Origin: Heliopora coerulea
Taxonomy: Eukaryota > Cnidaria > Anthozoa > Scleralcyonacea > Helioporidae
Direction: 5' to 3'
Assembly: GCA_030142905.1 (NCBI GenBank)
Contig: JASJOG010000295.1
Coordinates: forward strand, 271,282-335,281
DNA: 64,000 nt
Below the pieces are notes generated by a model that was not told where the DNA came from, ran no database searches, and saw only the letters and a program-made list of their open reading frames with translations. This document shows positions 9,087 to 19,658 of this stretch, one piece after another. A program made the translations under genes and the position numbers. How positions within the stretch are numbered: position 1 is the first letter of the stretch; every line of letters starts with the position of its first letter.

Positions 9087-9657
9087 AAGTCAAGCTTAAA
9101 ACAAGATCAAGTGTAGTATCTGTTCTTATCAGCTTAATATCTGGTATGCCAGGCAACGCCTGGCTCATATATTAAACTGATTTTTGGACCTCGGCCATGG
9201 GATTGAAGCTTGCTTCACCCTGGCCACGGGTTGTCTCGGTCTTGCACTAAATCCGAGTACGGCCCCTTCCCCAAAGGGGAAGAACAACAATAACAATTGA
9301 AATGATATGAAAGGAAAACGGTCAGAGCAGCAAGTAATGTGTTTTGTTTGTGCGATTACATTTCAGGTCAGCTTTGAATGTGTCCCTGGAGACGAAGCGC
9401 CGTGTCTCTGGAGAGCATGATGCGGACAAGGTTGGCTGCTTGGCGATTGCAAGGAACGACAAGATGACGAACCATCGCCCGCCCGCCCGCCCGCCCGCCC
9501 ACAGTTCCAAGGAGTAGCGAAGGAAATGCTAGAGATAAAACATGGTAGGTAATCATTTCAGTCATTCCTAGCTAAGTTGATGCACCAAGCAACGTTCCTA
9601 CCACATGCGACAGTGTGAAATGAACCAATCAAAACGTTGCCTTTCGCCGGAAAACGC

Positions 9658-9746
9658 ATACTTACCTGACGCGAGAGGTACTTTGATCATGAAGGAAGTC
9701 CTCTCAGGATGAGGCCCTCTCATTGCACTTCGATTGGGTTGACTCC

Positions 9747-9778
<32 letters not shown>

Positions 9779-9821
9779 TATAATTTCTGTTAGTGGGGAC
9801 CTGCGTTCGCGCTCGTCCCCT
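9658..9821 (+). ncRNA. U1: U1 snRNA
   Basis: Full-length copy. Confidence 0.95.
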
Positions 9822-9984
9822 CCCTCCCTCCCTATCAAAGCGTAAAGCTGAAGTGAAAACGGATTAGTGAGTGAAACACGATGTAGGTGATGGTGTAGTT
9901 CGGTGCGTTCCTAACAATATCTTCGTCCAGTTGGCCGCCACACACAGCGCTAGCTATAAAAATGCTATAGTCCTTACGCCTCCT

Positions 9985-10103
9985 GTCTACGACCATACCA
10001 CCGGGAAAGCACCGGTTCTCGTCAGATCACCGAAGTTAAGCCCGGTCGGGCGGAGTTAGTACTTGGATGGGTGACCGCCTGGGAATACCCCGTGTTGTAG
10101 TCT
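9985..10103 (+). rRNA. 5S: 5S ribosomal RNA
   Basis: Complete copy. Confidence 0.95.
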
Positions 10104-10269
10104 TTGTTTGCCGAACAATAAGGTACGCTACAGCAACGTCCGCTGACCAAAACGAACCACAACATGTTTGTCGGCGTTTTTCGTTCTTAAACTGATTTTT
10201 TTCCTTTTCGCTATCGCTTCTCGGCCTCTTGGCTAAGATCAAGTGTAGTATCTGTTCTTATCAGCTTAA

Positions 10270-12030
10270 TTCAGTGCTGCCTTGTTCCTAGTCATTAGGT
10301 CACACACTCTTTATTCTCAAAGTGATCCTTATTACGTTTTCTTTCTTGAGAGTGTGTTTAAATTGTCCCTAGAGACTTATTGTGCTTTATACTTGACAAA
10401 TAATTTTCTGCCGTTCGAGAATTTCAAGAGAAGCCGCCATCGATTTCAAGTCCTCTTCGCTAATTTTGTTGATATTTTGGTTAGTTCTACTCAATATGGT
10501 TATCCAGTCTTCGAATCTGAGTCAGCAATCTCCTGGCCTTCTTCCTACTCCGACTCGCCAATTAATTCGTGAGAAATCTGATCCGTTTGTTGGCCGTTCT
10601 TATTATCCTCTGCCGTTTCCGTTAATAACAGTCCTCGAAGGAAGCAAGCTTACTGAGTTGATATCTTGGGATATCTCTGTTTCTTCAAGCCATTTGAAAT
10701 TGAAAATTGAATGGTCGACCTCTTCTAAAGAATCTGATTCCTCTTTGTCTTCCGATATTATTCCGATAAACATTCTTCAAGCAATTCAATTTTATAACCT
10801 TATTCAACCGTCATGGTCAACTTCTTGCGCCAAAAGTAAACTGTCAACTAAGATCGAATGGAAAATTTCACCTTCTAAACTCAACCAACTTGGTTCTAAC
10901 TATCTTACTCCGAATGCTGTCTCATCATCAACCAAAATTCCGAATTCGTACTCTTCATCGTCTCAAAATATTAAAAATTCAATTGACTCTGGCTTTGGAA
11001 GTTCAAATTCAAATTCGTGTATCCATGGTAATTCGTTCAACTGGCGTCGCTCGATTAACTTACCGCCAAATCCTTCTTTTGAGTCTCCTCGTCCTAAAAC
11101 TAATCAACATGACATTTTTGTTTCTCCAAATTGTAAAGAAGTTAAAGCGTCGAACAATTTGTCGAAAAAATCTCCGATCTCTCCTTCTGATCCTGAGAAA
11201 TTTACTTCGCCCAGTTTCGCCCAAGATGTTAAACCTATTAATAAGAAACCGGACAATTCAAATTCTCAAGGGAAAACCCCAAGTATTCAAAATAAAAGTT
11301 CAACCGATAATACTGTTCAAACTTCTACGTGCCAAACTCCAATTTCTTCGGCTACTCCGTTTATCTCTGACGATTCATCATCAAGTCAAGCTCAAAATAA
11401 AACTCCGAATGTTGATGTCTCTTCTCCTACTGTGTCTCCCGATGAGTTTCTTGTCGCTCCTAAAGGCTTTCCTAAAAAATTTCTAACAACACCAAATCCG
11501 TTGCCAGTTGTCGGTGATGGTTACCTTGATCCTAAAGTTGCAGCATGTTATATGGATATTCAAGGAACTTGCCGATTATGTGGTTCTTCAGTTAAGTCCT
11601 ACCTAGTTGATCTTCATCTTCTGAATTGTTCTGGTTTGAACAGAAAGCCGCTTGATTCATTCGTTAAAACATCGATGAAAGAATTCTCACTAAAGAAGAA
11701 GCAAGTGGTAGAAGCTTCAATGTTGTTTGCGAAATTTGAACTAAATGAAGTTACTGTTCCTAATAAGTACTTTAAAAATGTTGATAGATACAGATCTTTT
11801 GCGATGAAAGTGGAAAATTTAACTAAATTACTTACAAGTGAAGCATTTAAAAAACTGAACATTTCTCCGAAACTTGATACATTTAATATCCTTAAATTTC
11901 AAGCCTGAACTCTGATACTGAATTTTATTCAGTATCACCTATTACTCTAAATCTTTATGTACATAGCTTTGTCTAATATCTAGGAAAGTAAACCAGTCCC
12001 ATCATCTGTAAACATGAAAGATAATAAAAA
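10270..12030 (+). mobile_element. Single-ORF non-autonomous element at U2 nt 57 (copy 3)
   Basis: 1,761 bp with the same ends as copies 1 and 2. The leader hairpin is rebuilt with other bases (ACACACTCT with AGAGTGTGT), so pairing is kept while sequence changes. Confidence 0.8.
10496..11908 (+). CDS. Unrecognised zinc-finger protein of the U2-nt-57 element (470 aa)
   Basis: Homologue of the proteins at 1766 and 4844. In the finger the His at the seventh position after CRLC is Tyr here, so the invariant ligands across copies are CX2CX11HX3C. The C-terminal block ends SPKLDTFNILKFQA, close to copy 1. Confidence 0.75.
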   Translation: MVIQSSNLSQQSPGLLPTPTRQLIREKSDPFVGRSYYPLPFPLITVLEGSKLTELISWDISVSSSHLKLKIEWSTSSKESDSSLSSDIIPINILQAIQFYNLIQPSWSTSCAKSKLSTKIEWKISPSKLNQLGSNYLTPNAVSSSTKIPNSYSSSSQNIKNSIDSGFGSSNSNSCIHGNSFNWRRSINLPPNPSFESPRPKTNQHDIFVSPNCKEVKASNNLSKKSPISPSDPEKFTSPSFAQDVKPINKKPDNSNSQGKTPSIQNKSSTDNTVQTSTCQTPISSATPFISDDSSSSQAQNKTPNVDVSSPTVSPDEFLVAPKGFPKKFLTTPNPLPVVGDGYLDPKVAACYMDIQGTCRLCGSSVKSYLVDLHLLNCSGLNRKPLDSFVKTSMKEFSLKKKQVVEASMLFAKFELNEVTVPNKYFKNVDRYRSFAMKVENLTKLLTSEAFKKLNISPKLDTFNILKFQA

Positions 12031-12583
12031 TCTGTTCTTATCAGCTTAATATCTGGTATGCCAGGCAACGCCTGGCTCATATATTAAACTGATTTTTGGA
12101 CCTCGGCCATGGGATTGAAGCTTGCTTCACCCTGGCCACGGGTTGTCTCGGTCTTGCACTAAATCCGAGTACGGCCCCTTCCCCAAAGGGGAAGAACAAC
12201 AATAACAATTGAAATGATACGAAAGGAAAACGGTCAGAGCAGCAAGTAATGTGTTTTGTGCGATTACATTTCAGGTCAGCTTTGAATGTGTCCCTGGAGA
12301 CGAAGCGCCGTGTCTCTGGAGAGCATGATGCGGACAAGGTTGGCTGCTTGGCGATTGCAAGGAACGACAAGATGACGAACCATCGCCCGCCCGCCCGCCC
12401 GCCCGCCCACAGTTCCAAGGAGTAGCGAAGGAAATGCTAGAGATAAAACATGGTAGGTAATCATTTCAGTCATTCCTAGCTAAGTTGATGCACCAAGCAA
12501 CGTTCCTACCACATGCGACAGTGTGAAATGAACCAATCAAAACGTTGCCTTTCGCCGGAAAACGCATACTTACCTGACGCGAG

Positions 12584-13357
12584 TCTTGTGGTATCTGCCT
12601 TACAGAGTGGATCCATGCGCAGTGTGTGCTACAGCTGTAACACTCTGTAGGTAATTCGACTAGCCGATCCTTGTAATCGGACACGCTTCGCCCGTCGTTG
12701 GGCTTTCTTTTAGTTTTCTTCTTTTAAAGTCTTGTGCTCTCACTCCTGGGAAGGCCGACACTTTAGGTGCTCCGGATACCATTCGGTGTTCGGAGAGGGT
12801 CGAGAGCACCCTACTCTTTGAGTAGGCATATCCTTTTCCTGTAGTGGTTTTTGGCTTTCCTTCTTCTTTCTGTGTTCTGTGTTTTAGCAGAACACCTTAG
12901 TGTCAGTTAGTGTTTTTAGTGTCTTTGGCCTCCATTTGCCGTGTAGCGAGGTCAAAGACTAGACTGTTATTACTATTAGTGTTGGTCCCACAATTTTCGG
13001 GACCGTTTTTACTAATTACTATTCGTGTTCGTCCCATACTTTTTGGGACGGTAATTTAGTGTTATCTGGCCTCCACTCATCCGTAGCGAGGTCAGAGCCT
13101 TTACTTATTACTATTAGTGTTTTTTCCTGTGTTTTGGCCCCCATTTATCTGTAGTGGGGTCAAAGCCTTGATACTTCCTTACTATCAGAGTTTATTTGTG
13201 TTTTGGCCTCCATTTCTTAGTAGAGGGGTCAAAGCCTCGAGTATTTCTTTAGTTAGCGTTTAAGATTGTGTTCCTTTGGCCCCCATTTATCTGTAGTGGG
13301 GTCACAGACTTGACTGGGTTATATCCTTAGAGTGTTTTTGGTTTTTTCGAGTTCAGC
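12584..13357 (+). other. Structured 5' UTR with repeated hairpins
   Basis: There is no ORF here. An outer hairpin GTGCTCTC/GAGAGCAC spans about 12732-12808. Five hairpins follow, built on GGCCTC or GGCCCC with GAGGTC or GGGGTC (starting near 12923, 13066, 13133, 13203 and 13277), interleaved with GGTCCC/GGGACC and CGTCCC/GGGACG hairpins. Stem bases change together between repeats. A CAG lies directly before the ORF1 ATG after a T-rich tract. Confidence 0.65.
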
Positions 13358-15742
13358 ATGCCGTCTCTTTCAACATCCTACACTCCAGAGGACTATGCCC
13401 TCTGGAACGAGACGACATGCCTCTTTACCCTCAATAGGAGGATTGTAGGCTCGGACTCTTCATCGAAAGTCCGAGCCGAGTTTATTAAAGTGATCGGACC
13501 TGGCCGCATTTCCGGTGTCCAAATTCTCCCGGGTTACCAATTCCGGGTAGAATTGAAGACCGTCCGAGACAGGCAGTCCCTGGAACTCCGGGGACTAGAT
13601 TTTAGGGGTGTCCATCTTACCCCCCGGCCTGCCTTCGAGGTCTTCCACCAAGTGTTCGTGGACCAGGTCCCTTTCCAGGTGCCCAACGAGGCCTTCAAGA
13701 CCGATCTAGGCCTGTATGGGCGGGTGGTTGCAGTGAAGCACCTCCCGGTAAAGGGCTACCCCAACATCCAGTCTGGCACCAGAATGGTGACCATGACCAT
13801 TAAGACGCCAGTCCCCCGGTACATCAGGGTCGCTGGCTTCTCTTGCACCGCCGGCTACAAGGGACAACCTGTCACCTGTAGCCGCTGTGACTCTTCGGGT
13901 CACAAAGAGAAGCAGTGCCCATTGAGGACTGGCGCAAAGTCCTTTGCTGGGGCTGTACGGGACCGCAGATCAGGTCCCCCTCCCACCGCCCATCCTAGTT
14001 CGGGCACCTCGGTCACTTTAGCGGGGGGTCGACGTCATCAGGACCCCCCAGCAGCCAAACAGACCTCGGCCAAGCCTTCCGCTACCGGGAAGGGCGCTCC
14101 ACAGCCTCCCCTCCGCCGAGGGGAGAAAAAACAAGCGCCCAAACCCCGGAACAACACCAACAGCGGGGGGCACAACAAAAAAGCGGCCGAGGTCGATAGT
14201 GTGGAGACGGGCAAGGGTACACGCCGGTCTCCCCCCAGTTCGGAGGGTGGGCGTGTGCCCGACCCCTCCCTGTTCCTGGAAAGGATTGCCCCTTTCCCCA
14301 TCGCGGCCACAGGGGCACCCAAAAAAGGGGGTCGCCGTTCTTCTCTTGGCCCCCTACCCCGTCCCCAAATACCCCTTACATGTAGTAGGCGGTCGGTGAC
14401 GATTTCCCGTCACCGTTCTACATCTCGCCGCTCTTCCATCGCGGCAAAACGGGGTCGCTCTGACGCCTGGCCGGCGCGCAGTGTGCTGCCCGGCCGTAAA
14501 GGGCGCGTGCGCGTTCTTTGCGCAAAGAGCGGCTCTACGCCGCCTACTCTCCCTACCACAACCCCTGTGGTCATTTCGGACGCACCTGTCGTGCGCTCCA
14601 TTTGCGGACCGGCCAAGGCATTGGCCATTACCATCCATCCTCACAACGGTGAGGATGTTCCCTCGGCCAAGACGTTGGCATTGCCGCCAACGTCTACTAC
14701 CGAAGACCGTACATTGGCCGAGGTGGTCGATGTTCAGGCCGGTCTGGATAGGGCCCTGGTTCCGTACACAGGGCCCCCCGAGGCTGAAGGTTCAGCCTCT
14801 GCGTTAGCCATCGCGGATGGTTCTGCCAAACAATTGGATCTGCCCCCTACATCATCTGCGGCAGATCCCACATTGGCAGAGATGGCTGACGCACGTCTCG
14901 TCCCTCCTCTCCCGGAGTCCGACTCCGAGGACGACCTGCGGGGCAACAACGTTGTTGAAGTGCCCCTGGGGGATTCCCAGGCCCTGGAAGTATTTATGAC
15001 CGGGGTCTCGACGCCCGTCAACCCAGGCACACCAACGCCCGAGATCCAGAGTTTTTCTGACTCTGGATCGGAAAGGATGGAGATAGCTTCTTTCTCTCCA
15101 TCCCATGACGGAGCTGTCATCCCCCCCGCGCCTACCGCCGTAGTCGCACAGGTCGCTAATGTGGTCGCATCGGATCACATTAGCCAATTTACGGCCTCGG
15201 AAGAAGGCCTAGTCGTGGTCCACACTGCTTCCCGTGTGGTGGAGCAGACCACCATAGTGGCCACGCAACAGGAGAGTGAGGGAGTAATACCTCCGACACC
15301 CGGCGTGACAGGGGCCATACAGCGGACCGTCGTTCAGTCCGCTGTGGGATCGACGATGGCCCTTCCGCCGGCCGTCCAACGTTGTTCGTTGGCGGAGGGC
15401 GGGCCCGATTCCCTAGGGTCCACCCCCGACTGGCAGCCATCCGCGCTGGCACCGTTACCTTCTTGCCAGCGCTCCGAGTCTGAGGCTTCTAACCCTCAGC
15501 TCACCTACGATGGCTGCTCCGACCAGCTTCCGATGTCCGACGACGAATACGCGTCGGCATCTGAGTCGAGCGACGACGACAAGACCTTGGCCGTGTCGGT
15601 CAAGGTAGAAGAACCATCAACTTTGATGGTTCTACGTCGTCGTGGTAGCCGTGGCCCCCGTTTGGGGCCGCTGCCGTTACCCCCTCCGGAGCTTTCCCCC
15701 ATCGTAGTGGTTAGCTCCGACGAGGAGGAGAACCACTCCTAG
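13358..15742 (+). CDS. ORF1 protein of U1-targeting element (794 aa)
   Basis: Likely RNA-binding chaperone of the retrotransposon RNP. The N-terminal ~170 residues resemble the ORF1 fold of Tx1/I-type elements (RRM-like strands such as VFVDQVPF and RMVTMTIKTPVP). A CCHC zinc knuckle CX2CX4HX4C lies at residues 174-187. A long Arg/Pro/Ser-rich and then acidic, Ser/Thr/Pro-rich tail follows, which is long for the family. The start is the first ATG, shared with the second copy. ORF2 begins 8 nt after the TAG. Confidence 0.85.
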   Translation: MPSLSTSYTPEDYALWNETTCLFTLNRRIVGSDSSSKVRAEFIKVIGPGRISGVQILPGYQFRVELKTVRDRQSLELRGLDFRGVHLTPRPAFEVFHQVFVDQVPFQVPNEAFKTDLGLYGRVVAVKHLPVKGYPNIQSGTRMVTMTIKTPVPRYIRVAGFSCTAGYKGQPVTCSRCDSSGHKEKQCPLRTGAKSFAGAVRDRRSGPPPTAHPSSGTSVTLAGGRRHQDPPAAKQTSAKPSATGKGAPQPPLRRGEKKQAPKPRNNTNSGGHNKKAAEVDSVETGKGTRRSPPSSEGGRVPDPSLFLERIAPFPIAATGAPKKGGRRSSLGPLPRPQIPLTCSRRSVTISRHRSTSRRSSIAAKRGRSDAWPARSVLPGRKGRVRVLCAKSGSTPPTLPTTTPVVISDAPVVRSICGPAKALAITIHPHNGEDVPSAKTLALPPTSTTEDRTLAEVVDVQAGLDRALVPYTGPPEAEGSASALAIADGSAKQLDLPPTSSAADPTLAEMADARLVPPLPESDSEDDLRGNNVVEVPLGDSQALEVFMTGVSTPVNPGTPTPEIQSFSDSGSERMEIASFSPSHDGAVIPPAPTAVVAQVANVVASDHISQFTASEEGLVVVHTASRVVEQTTIVATQQESEGVIPPTPGVTGAIQRTVVQSAVGSTMALPPAVQRCSLAEGGPDSLGSTPDWQPSALAPLPSCQRSESEASNPQLTYDGCSDQLPMSDDEYASASESSDDDKTLAVSVKVEEPSTLMVLRRRGSRGPRLGPLPLPPPELSPIVVVSSDEEENHS

Positions 15743-15750
15743 ACACGACA

Positions 15751-18700
15751 ATGTTCAGCGTGGTCTCGCTAAACATCAACGGTCTTAACGACCGTACTAA
15801 GCGGACCACCTTCATTCACTGGCTGCAGTGTTTGAAGGCTGACATTGTCTGTCTGCAAGAGACGCACGCCGCGTCTCATGCAACATTTCGGAGTTGGTTT
15901 TCCAACTCAGGGTATGCGGTAGCTTCTTCCTGCATTTCCAACAAACGTGCAGGAACGGCTATCCTTGTCTCCTCAAAACACCGCCTAGACAAAGTCTGGC
16001 GGGACGAAGCTGGTCGGTTCGTCCAAGCGGAGGTAGGCATAGGGGAGCAAGTCCTTCGTTTTGTCTCCCTTTATGCCCCAAATAGTAATCCGGCACGAAA
16101 CAAATTTTTCGCTTCGTTGCCGGATCTAATGGACATGTGTCGCCCCACATTTGTAGGTGGGGATTTTAACGCGGTGTTGGACCCCGACCTCGATCGACGC
16201 CATCCTCGATCCTTTCAGAGGCCGGCTCCAAACCGCTCTGCCGAAAGCGTGACTGCCCTTCAGTCCTTGCTGTCAGCAACCCAGACCTTTCCAACGTGGC
16301 GCTCTCTTCACCCAGGAGTACGTACTTACTCCTGGGATCATGCTTCGGGAGATTGTTCCTCCCGAATCGACATGATCTGGGCGCCCATAGGTCTGAAGGA
16401 CCAGATTAAGGACTGTGATTATTATCCGTCCTTCTTCACGGATCACCGTTATATCCAGGTTACCTTCTCCCTCGACACAACCTCCGAGGTGAGAGGCCCT
16501 GGATATTGGAAGTTCAACATCTCGCTCCTCGAAGATCAGGAGTACTGTGATCTCGTGAAGTCGTTCTGGTCCTTTTGGCAGACGCAAGAGTCTGAGGGGG
16601 ATTTTGAGAACTCCTTGGACTGGTGGGACATGGGGAAGTTTTATCTCAGGGAGGTAACTCGTAGTTTTGCCAAAACCAAAGCTCTAGCTAGCTCGTCTGC
16701 CCAACGCCTCTTGTTGCGCCGCCTCCGAACACTCCAGCGTCGGTTTGACGCTGGAGATTCGACCGCCTTCGGAGAGCTGTGCGCCGTACAAGAGGAATTG
16801 CGAGAATACGAGCTGCGTGCAGCTCAAGCGGCGCAGGTCCGCTCTCGCTGCAGATGGGCTGAAGAAGGAGAAGTGTCATCTGGCTACTTCTTCTCGCTAG
16901 AGCAGAAACATCGATCAAAGCAGACTATGAGTGCCATCAAAGACCCTGAGACGGGGACGGTCCGCCACGACCCTATCGAGATCTTGGGAGTGTGGCGGAC
17001 CTACTACGAGCAGCTCTTTACAGCTCAGAGCTGCGATTCCCCTACCCAGGACCACCTGTTGTCCAAGTTAGTCCGCACTCTCGCTCCTGGTGAGCGAGAG
17101 CTTTGTGAAGGACTTCTCACATCGGAAGAGTGCGAAGCGGCCCTCAAAGGGATGTCTGCTGGTAAGACTCCCGGGTCGGACGGCTTTCCGATGGAGTTCT
17201 ACTCGCGCTTTTGGCCAGTCCTCGGTGCCGATCTCGTGCGTATTCTCAATCTAGCGTACGAGGTCGGGCAATTATCCATCTCTCAACGCCGAGGACTTAT
17301 TATAGTTTTGTATAAAAAGGGCGACCGGTTACTGACAAAGAACTGGCGCCCAATAAGTCTACTTAACGTAGATTATAAAATCGCCACCCGTGCTATCGCG
17401 GGTCGGCTCTTAAAAGTTATTGGTTCGGTGGTGTCACCGGACCAAACTTGTGGAGTTCCCGGGAGATCCATAAGTGAAAACCTTTCCACCATCAGGGACC
17501 TAATCGACCACGCAGCGATGGAGGATATCCCCGTCGCCCTTCTCTCCTTAGATCAAGAGAAGGCTTTCGATCGCGTCGACTGGGGATTCCTCTCGCGCGT
17601 CCTAGAAACCATGGGTTTCGGTCCCGGTTTTCGCAAGTGGATCTCGATATTCTATACCAACATAGAATCCGCCGTAGTCATCAACGGCTGGACTTCCCCT
17701 AGCCTCCACCCATCTCGTGGAGTGCGACAGGGTTGTCCTCTCTCCCCGTTACTTTACGTCCTCTGTGCCGAGGTGCTAGCTTGCAATCTGCGAGCTGCAC
17801 CCGGCATCCACGGAGTCCAGCTTCCTAATTCTTTAGAGGAACTGAGGGTATCGGGGTATGCCGACGACACTACGGTGGTCGTAACCACGGAGAACTCCAT
17901 TAAAGAGGTATTGAACGTTTACGACCTCTACGAGCTGGGCTCGGGGTCGAAACTAAACTTAGGTAAATCTAAGGCCATGTGGGTCGGCAAGTGGAAAGAT
18001 CGTACCGACCGGCCCCATGGTCTCAATTGGGTAACGGAGTTACCATTACTCGGGGCAGTTTTTTCTGCCTCGGATTATACAAGTGCCACCTGGGACCCCA
18101 AAGTAGAGAAGGTAGAGAAGCGTCTTGCATCCTGGAAGGGTCGTTCTCTTTCCTTTCAGGGCAAGGCGCTCATTATAAATACATTAGCATTGTCCCAGAT
18201 CTGGCACTTGTGCTCTATATTCGTGATGCCAGCAAAGGTGGCATCGCGAATCAACAAGGCGATTTGGTCTTTCTTTTGGTCGGGCGGCCGAGATCTTGTA
18301 GCCCGCAGGAGTATGGTTCAGCCGCGAGCCCACGGAGGTTTTGGTATCGTGGACTTTCGGTTGAAAGCGGACGCTATGGCATTACAGTGGCTAAAGCGTT
18401 TCCGCAGCGACTCCTGCGCCAAATGGAAGACCTTCTTTTTCCATAACTTTTACCGGGTCTTCATGTACGACCCGGTAACATCCCTTAAGTTGGGTAGCAC
18501 CTTATTTAACCGCACTAGGTGTTCACGTCTCACGTCCTTTTACAAACATCTGGTCGAGGCCTGGAGAAAATTACATGGCGGCGTCATGGCAGACGGTCGT
18601 TTGGCCCTCGGTGTCGAACGGGACGCCCCTCTAGAGGTGGCGTCCATGTCCACCCAGTCTGCCTATCGCGTTGGACTCGCTATCCAACGCGAACCACCAC

Positions 18701-19308
18701 ACTGCGTCGCCAAATTCCGCCCCATCTACGGCGAGCTCCATTGGCCCGAGACGTGGCACCAATTAAGCTACCTGACTCTGGACAGGACGATAGTTGATCT
18801 GAACTGGAAGATCGCGCACGGAGTTTTATACACCGCCTCGCGGCTGGTCCGCAGTTTTGGCTACCGCAACGTCGATCCCCGGTGCCATTGCGGTGAAGAA
18901 GAGACGCTGGCTCATCTCTTCTTCGAGTGCTCCTTTGCGCAGTTTCTGATCAACTGGGTATATTTCCATCTTCTGTCTGTGGATCCATCTGCTGGCCCTT
19001 TCACGGTCACCGAAGTTCTCTTCGGTTTCCCGCCAGCACGCCGCAGACGCATACCCAAGATCGTGATGTGGATGCTACACGTGATGAAGCATCGCATCTC
19101 GCTAGCCCGGAACAATTTTAGGTTCCGCGGAACGCCACCTGTCCCGGATGATTACATCCAAGGGGCCATCGTCCGTATCAAGTTCGTATTGGCGCTAAGA
19201 GCACGCCAATGCCATACGGACGCACAACGCGAGCGTTTTCGAAAAGAGTGGCTCGCAAATGGTACCCTTGGTCGCCTTGTTTCGGAGAAGCTGGTCTTCT
19301 CTTTTTAA
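15751..19308 (+). CDS. ORF2: APE endonuclease-reverse transcriptase (1,185 aa)
   Basis: Nicks the target and performs target-primed reverse transcription. The N-terminal EEP/APE endonuclease (about 1-235) shows N8, LQETH with E37, GDFNAVLD, SRIDMIW and the TDHR His. The reverse transcriptase (about 470-780) has RPISLLNVDYKI, DQEKAFDRV, RQGCPLSPLLY and the catalytic YADD (703-706). A C-terminal CX1CX7HX4C finger lies at 1045-1060. These features place it in the Tx1/L1 lineage. One position before the DFN motif is Gly where the second copy has Cys. No stop or frameshift is seen. Confidence 0.92.
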   Translation: MFSVVSLNINGLNDRTKRTTFIHWLQCLKADIVCLQETHAASHATFRSWFSNSGYAVASSCISNKRAGTAILVSSKHRLDKVWRDEAGRFVQAEVGIGEQVLRFVSLYAPNSNPARNKFFASLPDLMDMCRPTFVGGDFNAVLDPDLDRRHPRSFQRPAPNRSAESVTALQSLLSATQTFPTWRSLHPGVRTYSWDHASGDCSSRIDMIWAPIGLKDQIKDCDYYPSFFTDHRYIQVTFSLDTTSEVRGPGYWKFNISLLEDQEYCDLVKSFWSFWQTQESEGDFENSLDWWDMGKFYLREVTRSFAKTKALASSSAQRLLLRRLRTLQRRFDAGDSTAFGELCAVQEELREYELRAAQAAQVRSRCRWAEEGEVSSGYFFSLEQKHRSKQTMSAIKDPETGTVRHDPIEILGVWRTYYEQLFTAQSCDSPTQDHLLSKLVRTLAPGERELCEGLLTSEECEAALKGMSAGKTPGSDGFPMEFYSRFWPVLGADLVRILNLAYEVGQLSISQRRGLIIVLYKKGDRLLTKNWRPISLLNVDYKIATRAIAGRLLKVIGSVVSPDQTCGVPGRSISENLSTIRDLIDHAAMEDIPVALLSLDQEKAFDRVDWGFLSRVLETMGFGPGFRKWISIFYTNIESAVVINGWTSPSLHPSRGVRQGCPLSPLLYVLCAEVLACNLRAAPGIHGVQLPNSLEELRVSGYADDTTVVVTTENSIKEVLNVYDLYELGSGSKLNLGKSKAMWVGKWKDRTDRPHGLNWVTELPLLGAVFSASDYTSATWDPKVEKVEKRLASWKGRSLSFQGKALIINTLALSQIWHLCSIFVMPAKVASRINKAIWSFFWSGGRDLVARRSMVQPRAHGGFGIVDFRLKADAMALQWLKRFRSDSCAKWKTFFFHNFYRVFMYDPVTSLKLGSTLFNRTRCSRLTSFYKHLVEAWRKLHGGVMADGRLALGVERDAPLEVASMSTQSAYRVGLAIQREPPHCVAKFRPIYGELHWPETWHQLSYLTLDRTIVDLNWKIAHGVLYTASRLVRSFGYRNVDPRCHCGEEETLAHLFFECSFAQFLINWVYFHLLSVDPSAGPFTVTEVLFGFPPARRRRIPKIVMWMLHVMKHRISLARNNFRFRGTPPVPDDYIQGAIVRIKFVLALRARQCHTDAQRERFRKEWLANGTLGRLVSEKLVFSF

Positions 19309-19658
19309 CGTTTTTAACCTCTTTTGTTAGGTCCCGGCCTCGGCGGTCGCCTTAATTGGTCGTACTTCCGTTGTCGGGACATTGTTTTTCTTCTAGGCTT
19401 CCTAGGATTCCTGTTTTTAACGTTTTTAACGTTTTTAACTTTTTTAACCTCTTTCTCTTCTAGGTTCCGGCCTCGGCGGTCGCCTTAATTGGTTGTACTT
19501 CCGTTGTCGGGACACTAGCTCTTTTAGGTTTCCTAGGATTCCTTTTTTCAATTCTTTTTCTTTTAGGAAAAATACTCTTGCGTCAGAACTTAGCTTCCGA
19601 CTTTGGGGGTGAGGGTCATGCCCTCAGCTAGTTTGCGGCTTTGTAGGCCCCCCCTGTT
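19309..19658 (+). other. 3' UTR of U1-targeting element with duplicated hairpin module
   Basis: A module of GTTTTTAAC-like repeats plus a GTCCCG...CGGGAC hairpin occurs twice (about 19331-19381 and 19464-19512). In the second copy of the element the second module has GTTCCG/CGGAAC, a compensated stem. No ORF. Confidence 0.6.

Larger units (their letters stand above)
7480..9102 (+). mobile_element. ORF1-only element at U2 nt 22/23 (subfamily a, copy 1)
   Basis: 1,623 bp. The leader has repeated ACGAGT-type motifs. One ORF1-like frame is followed by a 3' UTR with a GTCACC...GGTGAC hairpin and a terminal structured tail (9015-9086) ending AAAAC. No endonuclease or reverse transcriptase is present. 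The tail and insertion site match those of the complete element at 57754. Confidence 0.85.
7458..9266 (+). pseudogene. U2: U2 snRNA split between nt 22 and 23
   Basis: Nt 1-22 (ending GGCT) are at 7458-7479 and nt 23-186 (starting AAGATCAAG) at 9103-9266. No base of U2 is duplicated or lost. Confidence 0.9.
10213..12178 (+). pseudogene. U2: U2 snRNA split after nt 57
   Basis: Nt 1-57 are at 10213-10269 and nt 39-186 at 12031-12178, with the 19-nt duplication. Confidence 0.9.

Noticed and set aside
13320..13358. Pyrimidine tract and CAG before the ORF1 ATG as a 3' splice site
   Set aside because: It looks suggestive in both copies, but no matching donor could be defined and LINE leaders are usually unspliced.
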